A DNA stretch of 64,000 nucleotides. It comes from Achromobacter xylosoxidans. Lineage in GTDB: Bacteria > Pseudomonadota > Gammaproteobacteria > Burkholderiales > Burkholderiaceae_B. Each line of letters opens with the position of its first letter. Within the stretch, counting starts at the first letter, position 1. Position numbers and translations under genes: made by a program. Positions 45,208 to 55,153 of this stretch are shown piece by piece. The notes under the pieces were generated by a model. The model was given only the letters and a program-made list of their open reading frames with translations. It had not been told where the DNA came from and did no database searches. The stretch spans positions 2,728,001-2,792,000 of the forward strand of contig NZ_CP061008.1 in the NCBI RefSeq assembly GCF_014490035.1. Reading direction: 5' to 3'.

Positions 45208-46047
45208 GTGAACCCTGGACATGGCGCGCATGCCGCGCCGCCCGCAGCGGCGGTGCTCGATATCAACAATATCGAAGTCGTCTACAACAAGGCGGTGCAG
45301 GTGCTGCGCGGCTTGTCGCTGTCGGTGCCCGCCGGCAGCATCGTGGCCCTCCTGGGCAGCAATGGCGCCGGCAAGTCCACCACGCTGAAGGCCGTGTCCG
45401 GCCTGCTGGATCTGGAGGACGGCGCACTGGTGCGCGGGCAGATCGTCTTCAACGGCGGCGACACCGCGGGCGCCAGGCCGCAGAACCTGGTGCGCGCGGG
45501 GCTGGCGCACGTGATGGAGGGACGCCGCGTATTCGAGGACCTGACGGTGGAGGAAAACCTGGTGGCCGCGACCTATGCCCTGACGGGCAGGCCGGGGGCG
45601 AAGGTCGACTTCGATCTGGTCTATGGCTACTTTCCGCGCCTGTTCGAGCGGCGCCGCGGCCTGGCAGGCTACCTGTCGGGCGGCGAACAGCAGATGCTGG
45701 CCATCGGCCGCGCGTTGATCGCGCAGCCCAGGCTGATGCTGCTGGACGAGCCCTCGCTGGGACTGTCGCCGATGCTGGTGGAGAACATCTTCTCCATCAT
45801 CGCCCGCATCAACCATGAACAGGGGGTGTCGATGCTGCTGGTGGAGCAGAATGCCTCGGTGGCGTTGGCGGTGGCGCATTATGGCTACATCATGGAGACC
45901 GGCAAGGTGGTGATCGACGGCAGCGCCGAGAAACTGGCGGCGGACCCGGACGTGCGCGAGTTCTACCTGGGCGTGGGCGGTACGGGCGAGGCCCGCGGCT
46001 TTCGCGACATCAAGCACTACAAGCGCCGCAAGCGCTGGCTGTCATGA
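45208..46047 (+). CDS. Branched-chain-type ABC transporter ATP-binding protein (LivF-like)
   Basis: The 279-residue product has Walker A GSNGAGKST, signature LSGGEQQMLAIGRAL and Walker B LMLLDEPSLGLSP, typical of LivF. A GTG start at 45208 gives a Pro/Ala-rich N-terminal tail before VLDINNIEVVYNKAVQ; a C-terminal extension ([16 protein letters not shown]) exceeds the usual end. The stop overlaps the ATG of the acyl-CoA synthetase gene by 4 bases. Confidence 0.92.
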   Translation: MNPGHGAHAAPPAAAVLDINNIEVVYNKAVQVLRGLSLSVPAGSIVALLGSNGAGKSTTLKAVSGLLDLEDGALVRGQIVFNGGDTAGARPQNLVRAGLAHVMEGRRVFEDLTVEENLVAATYALTGRPGAKVDFDLVYGYFPRLFERRRGLAGYLSGGEQQMLAIGRALIAQPRLMLLDEPSLGLSPMLVENIFSIIARINHEQGVSMLLVEQNASVALAVAHYGYIMETGKVVIDGSAEKLAADPDVREFYLGVGGTGEARGFRDIKHYKRRKRWLS

Positions 46048-47906
46048 TGGACAAGCACATGATGGATATTCCTGGAGCTTCGGCGCAGGCGTGGCCGGCC
46101 CTGACGCTGCCGCAGATGCTGCGTGAACAGGCCCGGCGCCAGCCTGCGGCCATCGCCATCCGGCAAAAGGACTTCGGCATCTGGAAGCCCATGACCTGGG
46201 CGGAATACTGGAGCCGGGCCTGCCGCGTGGGACTGGGCCTGCGCGCCCTGGGACTGAGCGCGGGCGGGCGGGTCGCCATCGTCTCCGAAAACCGCGTGGA
46301 ATGGCTGCTGACGCAGATGGGCGCGGGCGCGGTCGGCGCGGTGGCGGTGGGCGTGTACTCCACCAGCCCGGCCGAGGAAATGGGCTACGTGCTGGAGCAC
46401 GCGGACGTGGAACTGGTGGTGTGCGAGGACCAGGAGCAGACCGACAAGGTGCTGCAGGTGGCGGACCGGCTGCCGCTGTTGCGCCGCATCGTCATGATGG
46501 AGACCAAGGGCCTGCGCTCCTATGCGCCCGCCGAGCGCGAGCGCATCGTGACCTACGCCGAGATCGAGGCCGAGGGGGCGCGGCGCGAGGCGGCCGAACT
46601 CGCTGCGTTGAACACGGCGCTGGACGGCCAGCGGCTGGACGACACCGGCCTCATGATCTACACGTCCGGTTCCACCGGCAAGCCCAAGGGCGCGATGCTG
46701 AGCTACGGCAATATGCGCGGCGTGGCGCCGGGCATCGCCGATCGGCTGGCCATGGACGGCAACAGCGTGCACCTGTCCTACCTGCCGCTGTGCCACGTGG
46801 CCGAACAGATGCTGTCCACCTTCGTGCCCATCTACCTGGGCGCGCAGGTGAATTTCGGCGAATCGATACGCACGGTGCAGGAAGACCTGCGCGAAGTGGC
46901 GCCGACGATCTTCCTGGGCGTGCCGCGCATCTGGGAAAAACTGCACGCCGCCATTTCGATCAAGATGCAGGAAGCCGGGCGCCTGCAGCAATGGCTTTAT
47001 GGACGCGCGTTGGCCGCCTGCACGCCGTTCCTGGAAAAGTCCCCCGCGCAGTACAGCCTGCGTGAGCGCTGGACCCGTTGGCTGTGGTACTGGCTGGTGC
47101 TGCGCGCCTTGCAGAATTTCATCGGGCTGCGGCGGGTGCGCGTGGCCATGACGGGCGCGGCGCCGATCTCGCAGGACGTGGTGCGCTACTTCCGCACGCT
47201 GGGCGTGCCGCTGATCGAGGTCTATGGGCTGACGGAGTCCGCCGGCATGATCTTCGGCCAGCATCCTGACCGCGTGAAGGTGGGCACCGTGGGCGAACCG
47301 ATCCTGGGCGTGGAGTGGCGCATGGGCGATGCCGGCGAGTTGCTGGTGCGCGGCGATATGGTGTTCCAGGGCTATTACAAGAACCCGGAAGCCACCGCCA
47401 GCACCGTACGCGACGGCTGGCTGTACACCGGCGACGTGGTGGCCGAAGACGCAGGGCGCGTGCGCATCGTGGACCGCCTGAAGGACATCATGATCACGGC
47501 GGGCGGCAAGAACCTGACGCCTTCCGAGATCGAGAACGCGGTCAAGGGCAGCCCCTACGTCAAGGAATGCATCGTGATCGCGGACGGCAGGAAGTACGTG
47601 TCGGCGCTGATCCAGCTGGAGTTCGACACGGTGGGCAAGTGGGCCGAGTCGCGCCGCATCGCCTTCACGCATTTCCGCTCGCTGGCCGAATGCGCGCAGG
47701 TGCGCGAGCTGGTGCAGCAGGAAGTCGCGCGCGCCAACGCCGGCCTGGCGCCGGTGGCGCAGATCAAGCGCTTCCATCTGCTGACCAAGGAACTGGACCA
47801 TGATGACGGCGAAGTGACCGCCACCATGAAAGTCAGGCGCGCCAGCATCTACCGCAGCTATGCGGACGAGATCGAAGCGCTCTATGTTGAGGAGACGACG
47901 GCATGA
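46044..47906 (+). CDS. AMP-dependent acyl-CoA synthetase (long-chain FadD-like)
   Basis: The 620-residue product is an ANL ligase with P-loop [42 protein letters not shown] and [15 protein letters not shown]. Length and sequence style are of the FadD15/long-chain type with a larger C-terminal domain. It would trap the acid imported by the ABC transporter as its CoA ester. Its start overlaps the LivF-like stop and its end overlaps the thiolase start (ATGA at 47903), so all are translationally coupled. Confidence 0.9.
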   Translation: MMDKHMMDIPGASAQAWPALTLPQMLREQARRQPAAIAIRQKDFGIWKPMTWAEYWSRACRVGLGLRALGLSAGGRVAIVSENRVEWLLTQMGAGAVGAVAVGVYSTSPAEEMGYVLEHADVELVVCEDQEQTDKVLQVADRLPLLRRIVMMETKGLRSYAPAERERIVTYAEIEAEGARREAAELAALNTALDGQRLDDTGLMIYTSGSTGKPKGAMLSYGNMRGVAPGIADRLAMDGNSVHLSYLPLCHVAEQMLSTFVPIYLGAQVNFGESIRTVQEDLREVAPTIFLGVPRIWEKLHAAISIKMQEAGRLQQWLYGRALAACTPFLEKSPAQYSLRERWTRWLWYWLVLRALQNFIGLRRVRVAMTGAAPISQDVVRYFRTLGVPLIEVYGLTESAGMIFGQHPDRVKVGTVGEPILGVEWRMGDAGELLVRGDMVFQGYYKNPEATASTVRDGWLYTGDVVAEDAGRVRIVDRLKDIMITAGGKNLTPSEIENAVKGSPYVKECIVIADGRKYVSALIQLEFDTVGKWAESRRIAFTHFRSLAECAQVRELVQQEVARANAGLAPVAQIKRFHLLTKELDHDDGEVTATMKVRRASIYRSYADEIEALYVEETTA

Positions 47907-49057
47907 ATGAAGCCGTGATCGTGGAAGCCGTGCGCACCCCCTTCGGGCGGCGCGGCGGATGGTGGGCGGACACGCGGCCGGACACGCTGCTGGCAGAAAC
48001 CGTGAGGGGCCTGTTGGCGCGGGCCGGACTGCCGGGAGCCCAGGTCGAGGACCTGATCGCGGGCTGCGTCAGCCAGGCGGGCGAGCAGGGCGCCAATATC
48101 GGCAGGCTGGCCGCCATGCTGGCGGGCTTGCCCGAGAGCGTGCCGGGCGTGGCGCTGAACCGCATGTGCGGATCCAGCCAGCAGGCGGTGCATTTCGGCG
48201 CGCAAGCCATCGCCGCGGGCGACATGCGCTACGTGGTCGCGGGCGGCGTGGAAAGCATGAGCCGGGTGCCGATGTTCCTGGACGTGACGCTGGGCCAGGG
48301 CGAGTTCCGCGGCTTCGAAGGCTTGAACCCGGCCCTGCTGGAACGTTATCCCTTGATCCACCAGATCGAGAGCGCGGAACGGATCGCGGAGCGCTGGCAA
48401 CTGTCCCAGGCCGAGATGGATGAATGGGCAAGGGAAAGCCATGCGCGCGCCTGGAGCGCCGCGCAGGCGGGCCGCCATGCCGAGCTGCTGCCGGGGCCGC
48501 GGGCCGATGCCGGGCGTGACGAAGGCATACGCGAGAAAACCGACCCCGACCGCATGGCCGCCATGGCGCCGGCGCTGCGGCCGCCGGGACAGGGTGGCGT
48601 CACCGCCGCCAACGCCAGCCAGCTCGCGGACGGCGCGTCAGCGGTGCTGCTTGCGGATCGCGACACCGCGCTGTCCGACGGCTTGCGGCCCCGCGCGCGT
48701 TTCCTGGCCCGCGTGGCGGTGGGATCGGACCCGGTGCTGCAGCTGACGGGCGTGATCCCGGCGGCGCGGCTGGCGCTGGCGCGCGCCGGCCTGAGCCTGG
48801 AAGACATGGACTGGATCGAGATCAACGAAGCCTTCGCCAGCGTGGTACTGGCCTGGCAGCGTGAACTGGGCGCCAATCTGTCGCGCGTCAATCCCTGGGG
48901 CGGGGCGATCGCGCATGGGCATCCTCTGGGCGCGACGGGAGCCGGCCTGATGGCCAAGATGCTGGCCGGGCTGGAAGCCACCGAAGGCGAGCTGGGCTTG
49001 CAGCTGATGTGCATCGGCCACGGCATGGCCATGGCGACGATCATCCAGAGGCTGTGA
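47903..49057 (+). CDS. Acetyl-CoA acyltransferase (thiolase)
   Basis: The 384-residue product is a degradative-type thiolase with nucleophile C89 in [14 protein letters not shown], the INEAFASVV motif and [18 protein letters not shown] carrying the active His. The last motif, usually CIGGGMG, reads CIGHGMAMA, with His in place of a glycine next to the second active cysteine. It probably carries out the thiolytic step after activation of the imported acid. Confidence 0.9.
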   Translation: MNEAVIVEAVRTPFGRRGGWWADTRPDTLLAETVRGLLARAGLPGAQVEDLIAGCVSQAGEQGANIGRLAAMLAGLPESVPGVALNRMCGSSQQAVHFGAQAIAAGDMRYVVAGGVESMSRVPMFLDVTLGQGEFRGFEGLNPALLERYPLIHQIESAERIAERWQLSQAEMDEWARESHARAWSAAQAGRHAELLPGPRADAGRDEGIREKTDPDRMAAMAPALRPPGQGGVTAANASQLADGASAVLLADRDTALSDGLRPRARFLARVAVGSDPVLQLTGVIPAARLALARAGLSLEDMDWIEINEAFASVVLAWQRELGANLSRVNPWGGAIAHGHPLGATGAGLMAKMLAGLEATEGELGLQLMCIGHGMAMATIIQRL

Positions 49058-49063
49058 CCGGAT

Positions 49064-49699
49064 ATGGAGAAACTGCGGGAGGCCGCGCAAGGGCGGGACG
49101 AGGGTTCGGAGTCCGAACGCCGGCGCGAGGTGATCCTGACGGCCGGGCAGCTATTCTGCAAGCACGGCTATGAACGCACCACCGTGCGCGAGCTGGCGCG
49201 GGCGGTGGGCCTGCAATCCGGCAGCCTGTTTCATCATTTCCGCAGCAAGGAGGAGATCCTGGTGGCGGTGATGAACAACGGCATTCAGGAAGTGATAGAC
49301 GACGGCGAACGGGCGTTGGCGCGCTACCAGGCGCCGGCGGACCGGCTGGCGGCGCTGTTCCGTGTACATATGTGGAGCATGCTGCACGGCGCGGGCGGCG
49401 ATGCGATGAACGCGCTGGTCTACGAATGGCGCAGCCTGTCCGCGCCCAGCCGCGCGGCCGTGAAATCGTTGAGCGACCGCTACGAAGAAATGTGGCAGGA
49501 CGCGGTGGCGGCAGCGGTCGCGACGGGGCTGCTGCAAGGCGACGCGCGCGTCATCAAGCGCTGCGTGCTGGGCGCGATGAACCTGACAGTGCAGTGGTAC
49601 AAGCCGGACGGCCGCTTGCGGCCCGCCGAATTCATCGATGCGATGCTGCAGGCTTCGCTGCCGTCGCTGCCGGCGGGAGCCGGCAAGTGGCCCGTATAG
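49064..49699 (+). CDS. TetR-family transcriptional regulator
   Basis: The 211-residue product has a TetR helix-turn-helix (CKHGYERTTVRELARAVGLQ then SGSLFHHFRSKEEILVAV) after about 20 charged residues. It is the last gene of the ABC-ligase-thiolase operon, 6 bases after the thiolase. The likely targets are the palindromes at 41066-41103, giving feedback control of the operon and the divergent hydratase; acyl-CoA effectors are common for TetR proteins in such contexts (inference). Confidence 0.9.
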   Translation: MEKLREAAQGRDEGSESERRREVILTAGQLFCKHGYERTTVRELARAVGLQSGSLFHHFRSKEEILVAVMNNGIQEVIDDGERALARYQAPADRLAALFRVHMWSMLHGAGGDAMNALVYEWRSLSAPSRAAVKSLSDRYEEMWQDAVAAAVATGLLQGDARVIKRCVLGAMNLTVQWYKPDGRLRPAEFIDAMLQASLPSLPAGAGKWPV

Positions 49700-49720
49700 T
49701 CGGGCTGCAGGGCCGGGAGT

Positions 49721-50041
49721 TCAGCCCCGGCGCTTGAGGAACGCGCCCACGGCGCAGATGACGGCCAGTGCCAGCAGGCTGCCCGCCACGGGCAGCAGGA
49801 AATCCACCTGGCCATGATAGCCGCCGCCGGTGACGCCGCCGGCCACGCCGCCCGCCCACAGCAGGAAGGTCATGAGCGAAGCTGCCACCGAGAGCGCCGC
49901 GGCGATGCACAGCGCGATGAACACCGGCCGGCGCGGCCGCGCCGCCGGATAGGAGGAATAGGGCTGGCCGCCGCGGGGCTGTTTGATCCAGTAGATCAGC
50001 CCCGCCACGACCAGCAGCAGCATCAGGATCTTGAAGATCAT
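49721..50041 (-). CDS. Small three-helix membrane protein
   Basis: The 106-residue product has three hydrophobic stretches: an N-terminal helix (MIFKILMLLLVVAGLIYWIK), then a helix starting VFIALCIAAALSVAASLMTF and a third near the C-terminus (VDFLLPVAGSLLALAVICAV), with a Gly-rich link and a basic end (KRRG). Not a recognised family. It lies 15 bases after lysS on the same strand and is probably the last gene of the prfB-SDR-lysS operon. Confidence 0.6.
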   Translation of the reverse strand: MIFKILMLLLVVAGLIYWIKQPRGGQPYSSYPAARPRRPVFIALCIAAALSVAASLMTFLLWAGGVAGGVTGGGYHGQVDFLLPVAGSLLALAVICAVGAFLKRRG

Positions 50042-50056
50042 GATGCCAGCGCCTCT

Positions 50057-51580
50057 TTAGTCTTCACGGCGCAGGTGCGGGAAGAGGATGACGTCGCGGA
50101 TGCTGGGGCTGTCGGTCAGCAGCATGACCAGGCGGTCGATGCCGATGCCGCAGCCGCCCGTCGGAGGCATGCCGTATTCCAGGGCGCGGATGTAGTCCGC
50201 GTCGTAATACATGGCTTCCTCGTCGCCGGCGTCCTTGGCTTCGACTTGCGAGCGGAAGCGTTCGGCCTGGTCTTCGGGATCGTTCAGCTCGGAGAAGCCG
50301 TTGGCGATCTCGCGGCCCGTCATGAAGAGCTCGAAGCGCTCGGTGATGCCCTCGCGGGTATCGGAGGCGCGCGCCAGCGGCGAGACTTCCACCGGGTAGT
50401 CGATGATGTAGGTGGGGTTCCAGAGCTTGGCTTCGGCGGTCTCTTCGAACAGCGCCAGTTGCAGCGCGCCCAGGCCGGCGCGCGACAGCACCGGGCCGTC
50501 GGCATCGGCGCCCAGCTTCTTGAGTTCCGCGCGCACGAAGGCCGGATCGTCCAGTTGCGCCTGGGTGTAGCCCGGCGCGTACTTGAGGATGGCTTCGCAG
50601 ATGGTCAGGCGGTCGAAGGGCTTGCCCAGGTCCAGCTCGCGTTCCTGGTAGGTCAGCACGGCGCTGCCGGTGGCCGAGATGGCGGCCTGGCGGATCAGCT
50701 CTTCGGTGAAGTCCATGAGCCAGCGGTAGTCCGCAAAGGCCGCATAGAACTCCATCATGGTGAATTCAGGATTGTGGCGCGGGCTCACGCCCTCGTTGCG
50801 GAAGTTGCGGTTGACTTCGAAGACGCGTTCGAAGCCGCCGACGATCAGGCGCTTGAGGTAGAGCTCGGGCGCGATGCGCAGGAACATTTCCATGTCCAGC
50901 GCGTTGTGGTGCGTGACGAAAGGCTTGGCCGCCGCGCCGCCCGGGATCGGGTGCAGCATGGGGGTTTCCACTTCGAGGAAGCCCGCGTTCAGCATGAACT
51001 GGCGGATGCTGCCCACGGCCTTGCTGCGCGCCTCGAAGGTGCGGCGCGTGGCGTCCGTCATGATGAGGTCGACGTAGCGCTGGCGGTAGCGCAGTTCCTG
51101 GTCGGCCACGCCGTGGAACTTGTCGGGCAGCGGGCGCAGCGACTTCGACAGCAGGCGCGCGCTGGCGGCGTGCACCGACAGTTCGCCCTTGTTGGTCTTG
51201 AAGACCGACCCTTCGATCGCGATGATGTCGCCGATGTCCCATTGCTTGAACGCGGCGTAGCTGTCTTCGCCCAGGGTGCCGCGGTCCAGGTAGATCTGGA
51301 TGCGGCCGGTGCTGTCCTGCAGCGTGGCGAAGCTGGCCTTGCCCATGACGCGCTTGAGCATCATGCGGCCGGCAACCTTGACGGTGACAGGGTTGGCGGC
51401 AAGGGCTTCCTGCTCCTGGCCGTCGTACTGGTCGTGCAAGGCGGCGGCGCGGGCGTCGGGTACGAAGTCGTTGGGGTACGCGACCCCGGTTTCGCGCAGT
51501 TTGGCCAGCTTGGCGCGCCGTTCGGCGATCAAGCGGTTTTCATCCTGGGCGGGCGCCGGAGTGGTCGAGTGGTCGGTCAT
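50057..51580 (-). CDS. lysS: Lysyl-tRNA synthetase, class II
   Basis: The 507-residue product has the N-terminal OB anticodon-binding domain ([20 protein letters not shown]), class II motif 2 ([20 protein letters not shown]) and motif 3 ([13 protein letters not shown]). It charges tRNA-Lys. It lies 10 bases after the SDR gene and, as in many proteobacteria, in the same transcription unit as prfB, although here an SDR gene is in between. Confidence 0.97.
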   Translation of the reverse strand: MTDHSTTPAPAQDENRLIAERRAKLAKLRETGVAYPNDFVPDARAAALHDQYDGQEQEALAANPVTVKVAGRMMLKRVMGKASFATLQDSTGRIQIYLDRGTLGEDSYAAFKQWDIGDIIAIEGSVFKTNKGELSVHAASARLLSKSLRPLPDKFHGVADQELRYRQRYVDLIMTDATRRTFEARSKAVGSIRQFMLNAGFLEVETPMLHPIPGGAAAKPFVTHHNALDMEMFLRIAPELYLKRLIVGGFERVFEVNRNFRNEGVSPRHNPEFTMMEFYAAFADYRWLMDFTEELIRQAAISATGSAVLTYQERELDLGKPFDRLTICEAILKYAPGYTQAQLDDPAFVRAELKKLGADADGPVLSRAGLGALQLALFEETAEAKLWNPTYIIDYPVEVSPLARASDTREGITERFELFMTGREIANGFSELNDPEDQAERFRSQVEAKDAGDEEAMYYDADYIRALEYGMPPTGGCGIGIDRLVMLLTDSPSIRDVILFPHLRRED

Positions 51581-51590
51581 GGTCGGGGAA

Positions 51591-52346
51591 TCAGTCGTAA
51601 TTGCGGATGTCGTCGATCTCGGTAGTGCCGAAATCTTCGCGATCCAGGTAGGCGAGGATGCGGGAGGCCACGTTGGCGGGCGAGGACAGCTTGCCGGTCG
51701 CGTGGAACTCCTGGAACTTGGCCAGCGCCGGGAAGCTTTCCGGATCGCTGGAACGGATGGCGACTTGCATGTCGGTGTCGACGATGCCGGGGGCCAGCGC
51801 GACGATGCGCGCGCCGTCGGCGCCTTGCTCGGCCTTGACCACGCGCGAGTACATGTCGAGCGCAGCCTTGGTGGCGCAGTAGACGCCCCAGCCGGCGTTC
51901 GGGTTGCGGCCCGCGCCGGAGGAGATGTTGAGCACGCGGCGGTCGGCCTTGAGGTCTTCGACCGCGGCCAGGAAGCGCGCCGTGAGCAGCATGACGGCGC
52001 TGACGTTCAGGTTGAAGGCGGCGGTGATGGCCGCGCCGTCGACCAGCGCGTCGGTGCCGGCGATGGGGTGCACCGTGCCCGCGTTGTTGATCAGCAGATA
52101 GCGGCTGGCATCGCGCGGCAGCGACGCGCAGATGCGCTGCGCCACCGATTCAACGGCGTTCAGGTCCGACAGGTCCACGGACAGCTGTTCCAGCTGGACG
52201 TCCTGCGCACGCGCATAGGCGGCCAGTTCGGGATCTTCGCGGCGCGCCAGCGTGATCAGGCGCGTGCCCGGTTTGGCCAGGCCGCGCGCCATGGCGGCGC
52301 CGATGCCGCGCGAAGCGCCGGTAAGAATTGCGATGGTGTCGGACAT
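51591..52346 (-). CDS. Short-chain dehydrogenase (sepiapterin/benzil-reductase-like)
   Basis: The 251-residue product has the NADPH-binding motif TGASRGIG (residues 9-16), NNAG ([12 protein letters not shown]) and the catalytic YxxxK in [14 protein letters not shown]. The spacing and the N-terminal ARREDPELA resemble sepiapterin reductase or benzil reductase-like SDRs; the substrate is not evident. It sits between prfB and lysS on the same strand, 40 bases after prfB. Confidence 0.88.
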   Translation of the reverse strand: MSDTIAILTGASRGIGAAMARGLAKPGTRLITLARREDPELAAYARAQDVQLEQLSVDLSDLNAVESVAQRICASLPRDASRYLLINNAGTVHPIAGTDALVDGAAITAAFNLNVSAVMLLTARFLAAVEDLKADRRVLNISSGAGRNPNAGWGVYCATKAALDMYSRVVKAEQGADGARIVALAPGIVDTDMQVAIRSSDPESFPALAKFQEFHATGKLSSPANVASRILAYLDREDFGTTEIDDIRNYD

Positions 52347-52386
52347 TCGTGAACCTCTGGATGCGTTGAGGGGAGTATCGCGAAAC

Positions 52387-53491
52387 TTAGATGCCTTGCT
52401 TCAGGCTGGCCTGGATGAAAGGATCCAGGTCGCCGTCCAGCACTTTCTGCGTGTTGGAAATTTCAACGTTGGTGCGCAGGTCCTTGATGCGGCTCTGGTC
52501 CAGCACGTAGGAGCGGATCTGATGGCCCCAGCCCACGTCGGTCTTGGAGTCTTCCAGCTTCTGCTGCTCGGCCATGCGGTTGCGCATTTCCAGTTCGTAG
52601 AGCTTGGACTTCAGCATCTGCATTGCTTCGGCGCGGTTGCGGTGCTGCGAGCGGTCGTTCTGGCACTGCACCACGATGCCGGTGGGCATGTGGGTCAGGC
52701 GCACGGCCGAGTCGGTCTTGTTGATGTGCTGGCCGCCCGCGCCCGAAGCGCGGTAGGTGTCCACGCGCAGGTCGGCGGGGTTCACTTCGACTTCGAAGGA
52801 CTCGTCGACTTCCGGGTAGACGAAGACGCTGGCGAACGAGGTGTGGCGGCCGCCCGAGGAGTCGAACGGGCTCTTGCGCACCAGGCGGTGCACGCCGGTT
52901 TCGGTGCGCAGGTAGCCGAAAGCGTACTCGCCTTCGATCTTGATGGTGGCGGACTTCAGGCCCGCGACGTCGCCTTCGGATTCTTCCAGCACTTCGGCCT
53001 TGAAGCCCTTGCGCTCGGCGTACTTCAGGTACTGGCGCAGCAGCATGGAGGCCCAGTCCTGCGCTTCCGTGCCGCCGGCGCCTGCCTGGATGTCCAGGAA
53101 GCAGTTCAGGGGATCGGCCGGATTGGAGAACATGCGGCGGAATTCCAGCGCTTCCAGCTTTTCCTGGAAGGCGTCGGCGTCCTGCTCGATGGCTTCGAGG
53201 GTGGCGTCGTCGTCGTCGGAGGCCGCCATTTCGAACAGTTCGTTCGAATCGGACAGGCCCGTACCCAACGCCGTGAGCGTTTCCACCACGTCTTCGAGGG
53301 CTTTCTTTTCACGGCCCAGGTCCTGGGCGTGCTTGGGGTCGTTCCAGACCGCCGGGTCTTCGAGCTCGGCGTTTACGACTTGCAGGCGTTCAGCTTTGGC
53401 ATCGTAGTCAAAGATACCTCCGTAGAGCCTGTTCGCGCTCCGCGTAATCGGCGAGGCGGGCTGCGAGCTGGTTCTGACGTTCGGCTTCCAT
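52387..53491 (-). CDS. prfB: Peptide chain release factor 2, with programmed +1 frameshift
   Basis: The first 27 codons run from ATG at 53491 to an in-frame TGA at 53410-53408. Skipping one base at 53410 continues in the +1 frame for 340 codons, giving 367 residues. The main part has the RF2 anticodon-like SPF motif ([11 protein letters not shown]) and the GGQ loop ([13 protein letters not shown]). RF2 reads TGA and TAA stops; low RF2 favours the frameshift, so the gene autoregulates. Not a pseudogene. Confidence 0.96.
53407..53422 (-). promoter_or_regulatory. RF2 programmed frameshift site
   Basis: On the minus strand CGGAGGTATCTTTGAC carries the internal Shine-Dalgarno GGAGG three bases before CTT-TGA-C, the standard RF2 recoding element (E. 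coli AGGGGGTATCTTTGAC). Confidence 0.95.
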
Positions 53492-53747
53492 GATGATCCT
53501 GTCCTGATGACTTTTGTGCGAAACCAAACATTTTACCGTGCTTGGGCCAAGTGCGCGGTCGCGTTGGCGGGAAGGGGGACGGATCGCGAGCGGGCGGTTT
53601 CCTGGCGTGGATCCAAGTTGTTCAGTTTTTTGTCAAGCCGGGGGTTCTAGGCTGCGTATAAGCGGTCCAGCCGTTCCTGATCGGGAGGGCAGGGCCGCAA
53701 AGGCGCCGGCCCAGCCGGCCTATCCCGACAGAGGAATGGAGACATAG

Positions 53748-55058
53748 ATGGACAATGCGATGGCCCCCGGGGTTTCGCCGGCGATCCCGGCGTCTGAGGA
53801 AGACCGGATCTACCGCAAGGTAGGGTGGCGGCTGGTGCCGCTGCTGGTGGTTTGCTACGTCGTGGCCTACCTGGACCGCGTGAACGTGGGTTTCGCCAAG
53901 CTGCAGATGCTGCAGGAGCTTCAGTTCAGCGAAACCGTGTACGGGCTGGGCGCGGGTATTTTCTTCATCGGCTACTTCATTTTCGAGATTCCCAGCAACA
54001 TCATCCTGCACAAGGTGGGGGCGCGGATCTGGATCGCGCGCATCATGATCACCTGGGGGATCATCTCCGCGTGCATGATGTTCGTGACCAGCGTGCACAT
54101 GTTCTACATCCTGCGCTTCCTGCTGGGCGCGGCGGAAGCCGGATTTTTCCCCGGCATCATCCTGTACCTGACCTACTGGTATCCGGCGGCACGGCGCGGC
54201 CGCATCACGACCTTCTTCATGACCGCGGTGCCCATGTCCGGGCTGATCGGCGGGCCGATCTCCGGCTGGATCATGAGCACGTTCCATGGCGACCATGGCC
54301 TGTCGGGCTGGCAATGGCTGTTCCTGCTGGAAGGCATACCTTCGGTGTTGATCGGGGTGCTGGTGCTGATCTATCTGGATGACCGCATCAACAAGGCCAA
54401 ATGGCTGACCGCTACGGAAAAGGCGGTGCTGATCCGCAACATCGCGGCCGAGGAACAGCAGAAGGAAGACCCGCCGATCCGCGCCGCGCTGGCCAAGCCG
54501 CGCGTCTGGGCCATGTCGCTGATCTACTTCTCGTTCGTGATGGGGCTTTACGGCGTGGGCTTCTGGATGCCGACCCTGATCAAGGGCACGGGGGTGCAGA
54601 GCCCGCTGGCCATCGGTCTGCTGACGGCGGTTCCCAACCTGTTCGCCGTGATCGGCATGATCCTGATCTCGCGCAACTCGGACCGTCTCCGCGAACGCCG
54701 CTGGCACGTGGCGCTGCCCGCGCTGTTCGGCGCGCTGGGGCTGCTGTTCTCGGCGATCTGGAGCGGCAACACCGTGCTGGCGATCGTGGCGCTGACGGTG
54801 GCGAACATCGGCATCTGCACGGTGCTGCCGCTGTTCTGGAGCCTGCCCACCGCCTTGCTCGGCGGCACGGCGGCCGCGGCGGGCATCGCGCTCATCAACT
54901 CGGTGGGTAACCTGGCGGGCTTCGTCAGCCCGTACCTGGTGGGCTGGTTGAAGGACATGACCGGCACTACCAACACCGGCCTCTACATGCTGTCGGGCTG
55001 CCTGGTGGTGGGGGCGCTGGTGGTCCTGGCGCAGCCGGCGAAGCTGGTGAACAAGTAG
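53748..55058 (+). CDS. MFS transporter, anion:cation symporter (ACS) family
   Basis: The 436-residue product has 12 hydrophobic segments and ACS signatures: RLVPLLVVCYVVAYLDRVNV in helix 1, GYFIFEIPSNIILHKVGAR in helix 2 and the helix-4 stretch FLLGAAEAGFFPGIILYLTY. ACS members import organic anions such as phthalate, glucarate or tartrate with protons. No catabolic gene is adjacent, so substrate is unknown. The upstream 256-base gap from prfB has no clear operator. The start follows GGAATGGAG. Confidence 0.88.
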   Translation: MDNAMAPGVSPAIPASEEDRIYRKVGWRLVPLLVVCYVVAYLDRVNVGFAKLQMLQELQFSETVYGLGAGIFFIGYFIFEIPSNIILHKVGARIWIARIMITWGIISACMMFVTSVHMFYILRFLLGAAEAGFFPGIILYLTYWYPAARRGRITTFFMTAVPMSGLIGGPISGWIMSTFHGDHGLSGWQWLFLLEGIPSVLIGVLVLIYLDDRINKAKWLTATEKAVLIRNIAAEEQQKEDPPIRAALAKPRVWAMSLIYFSFVMGLYGVGFWMPTLIKGTGVQSPLAIGLLTAVPNLFAVIGMILISRNSDRLRERRWHVALPALFGALGLLFSAIWSGNTVLAIVALTVANIGICTVLPLFWSLPTALLGGTAAAAGIALINSVGNLAGFVSPYLVGWLKDMTGTTNTGLYMLSGCLVVGALVVLAQPAKLVNK

Positions 55059-55153
55059 GATGGGTGGAGCGCGCGCAGCCTGAGGCAAAGACTCAGGCGC
55101 GCGCCGCGCGCAAGCCATCGCGGGTCACGGCGGGCTGGCTCCGATGGCGGGCC

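Noticed and set aside
53289..53491. prfB as a broken gene or pseudogene
   Set aside because: The in-frame TGA lies in the standard RF2 recoding site and the +1 frame is intact to the end.
53630..53662. Promoter-like TTGTCA ... TATAAG before the ACS transporter gene
   Set aside because: Spacer is 21 bases, too long for a standard sigma-70 promoter.
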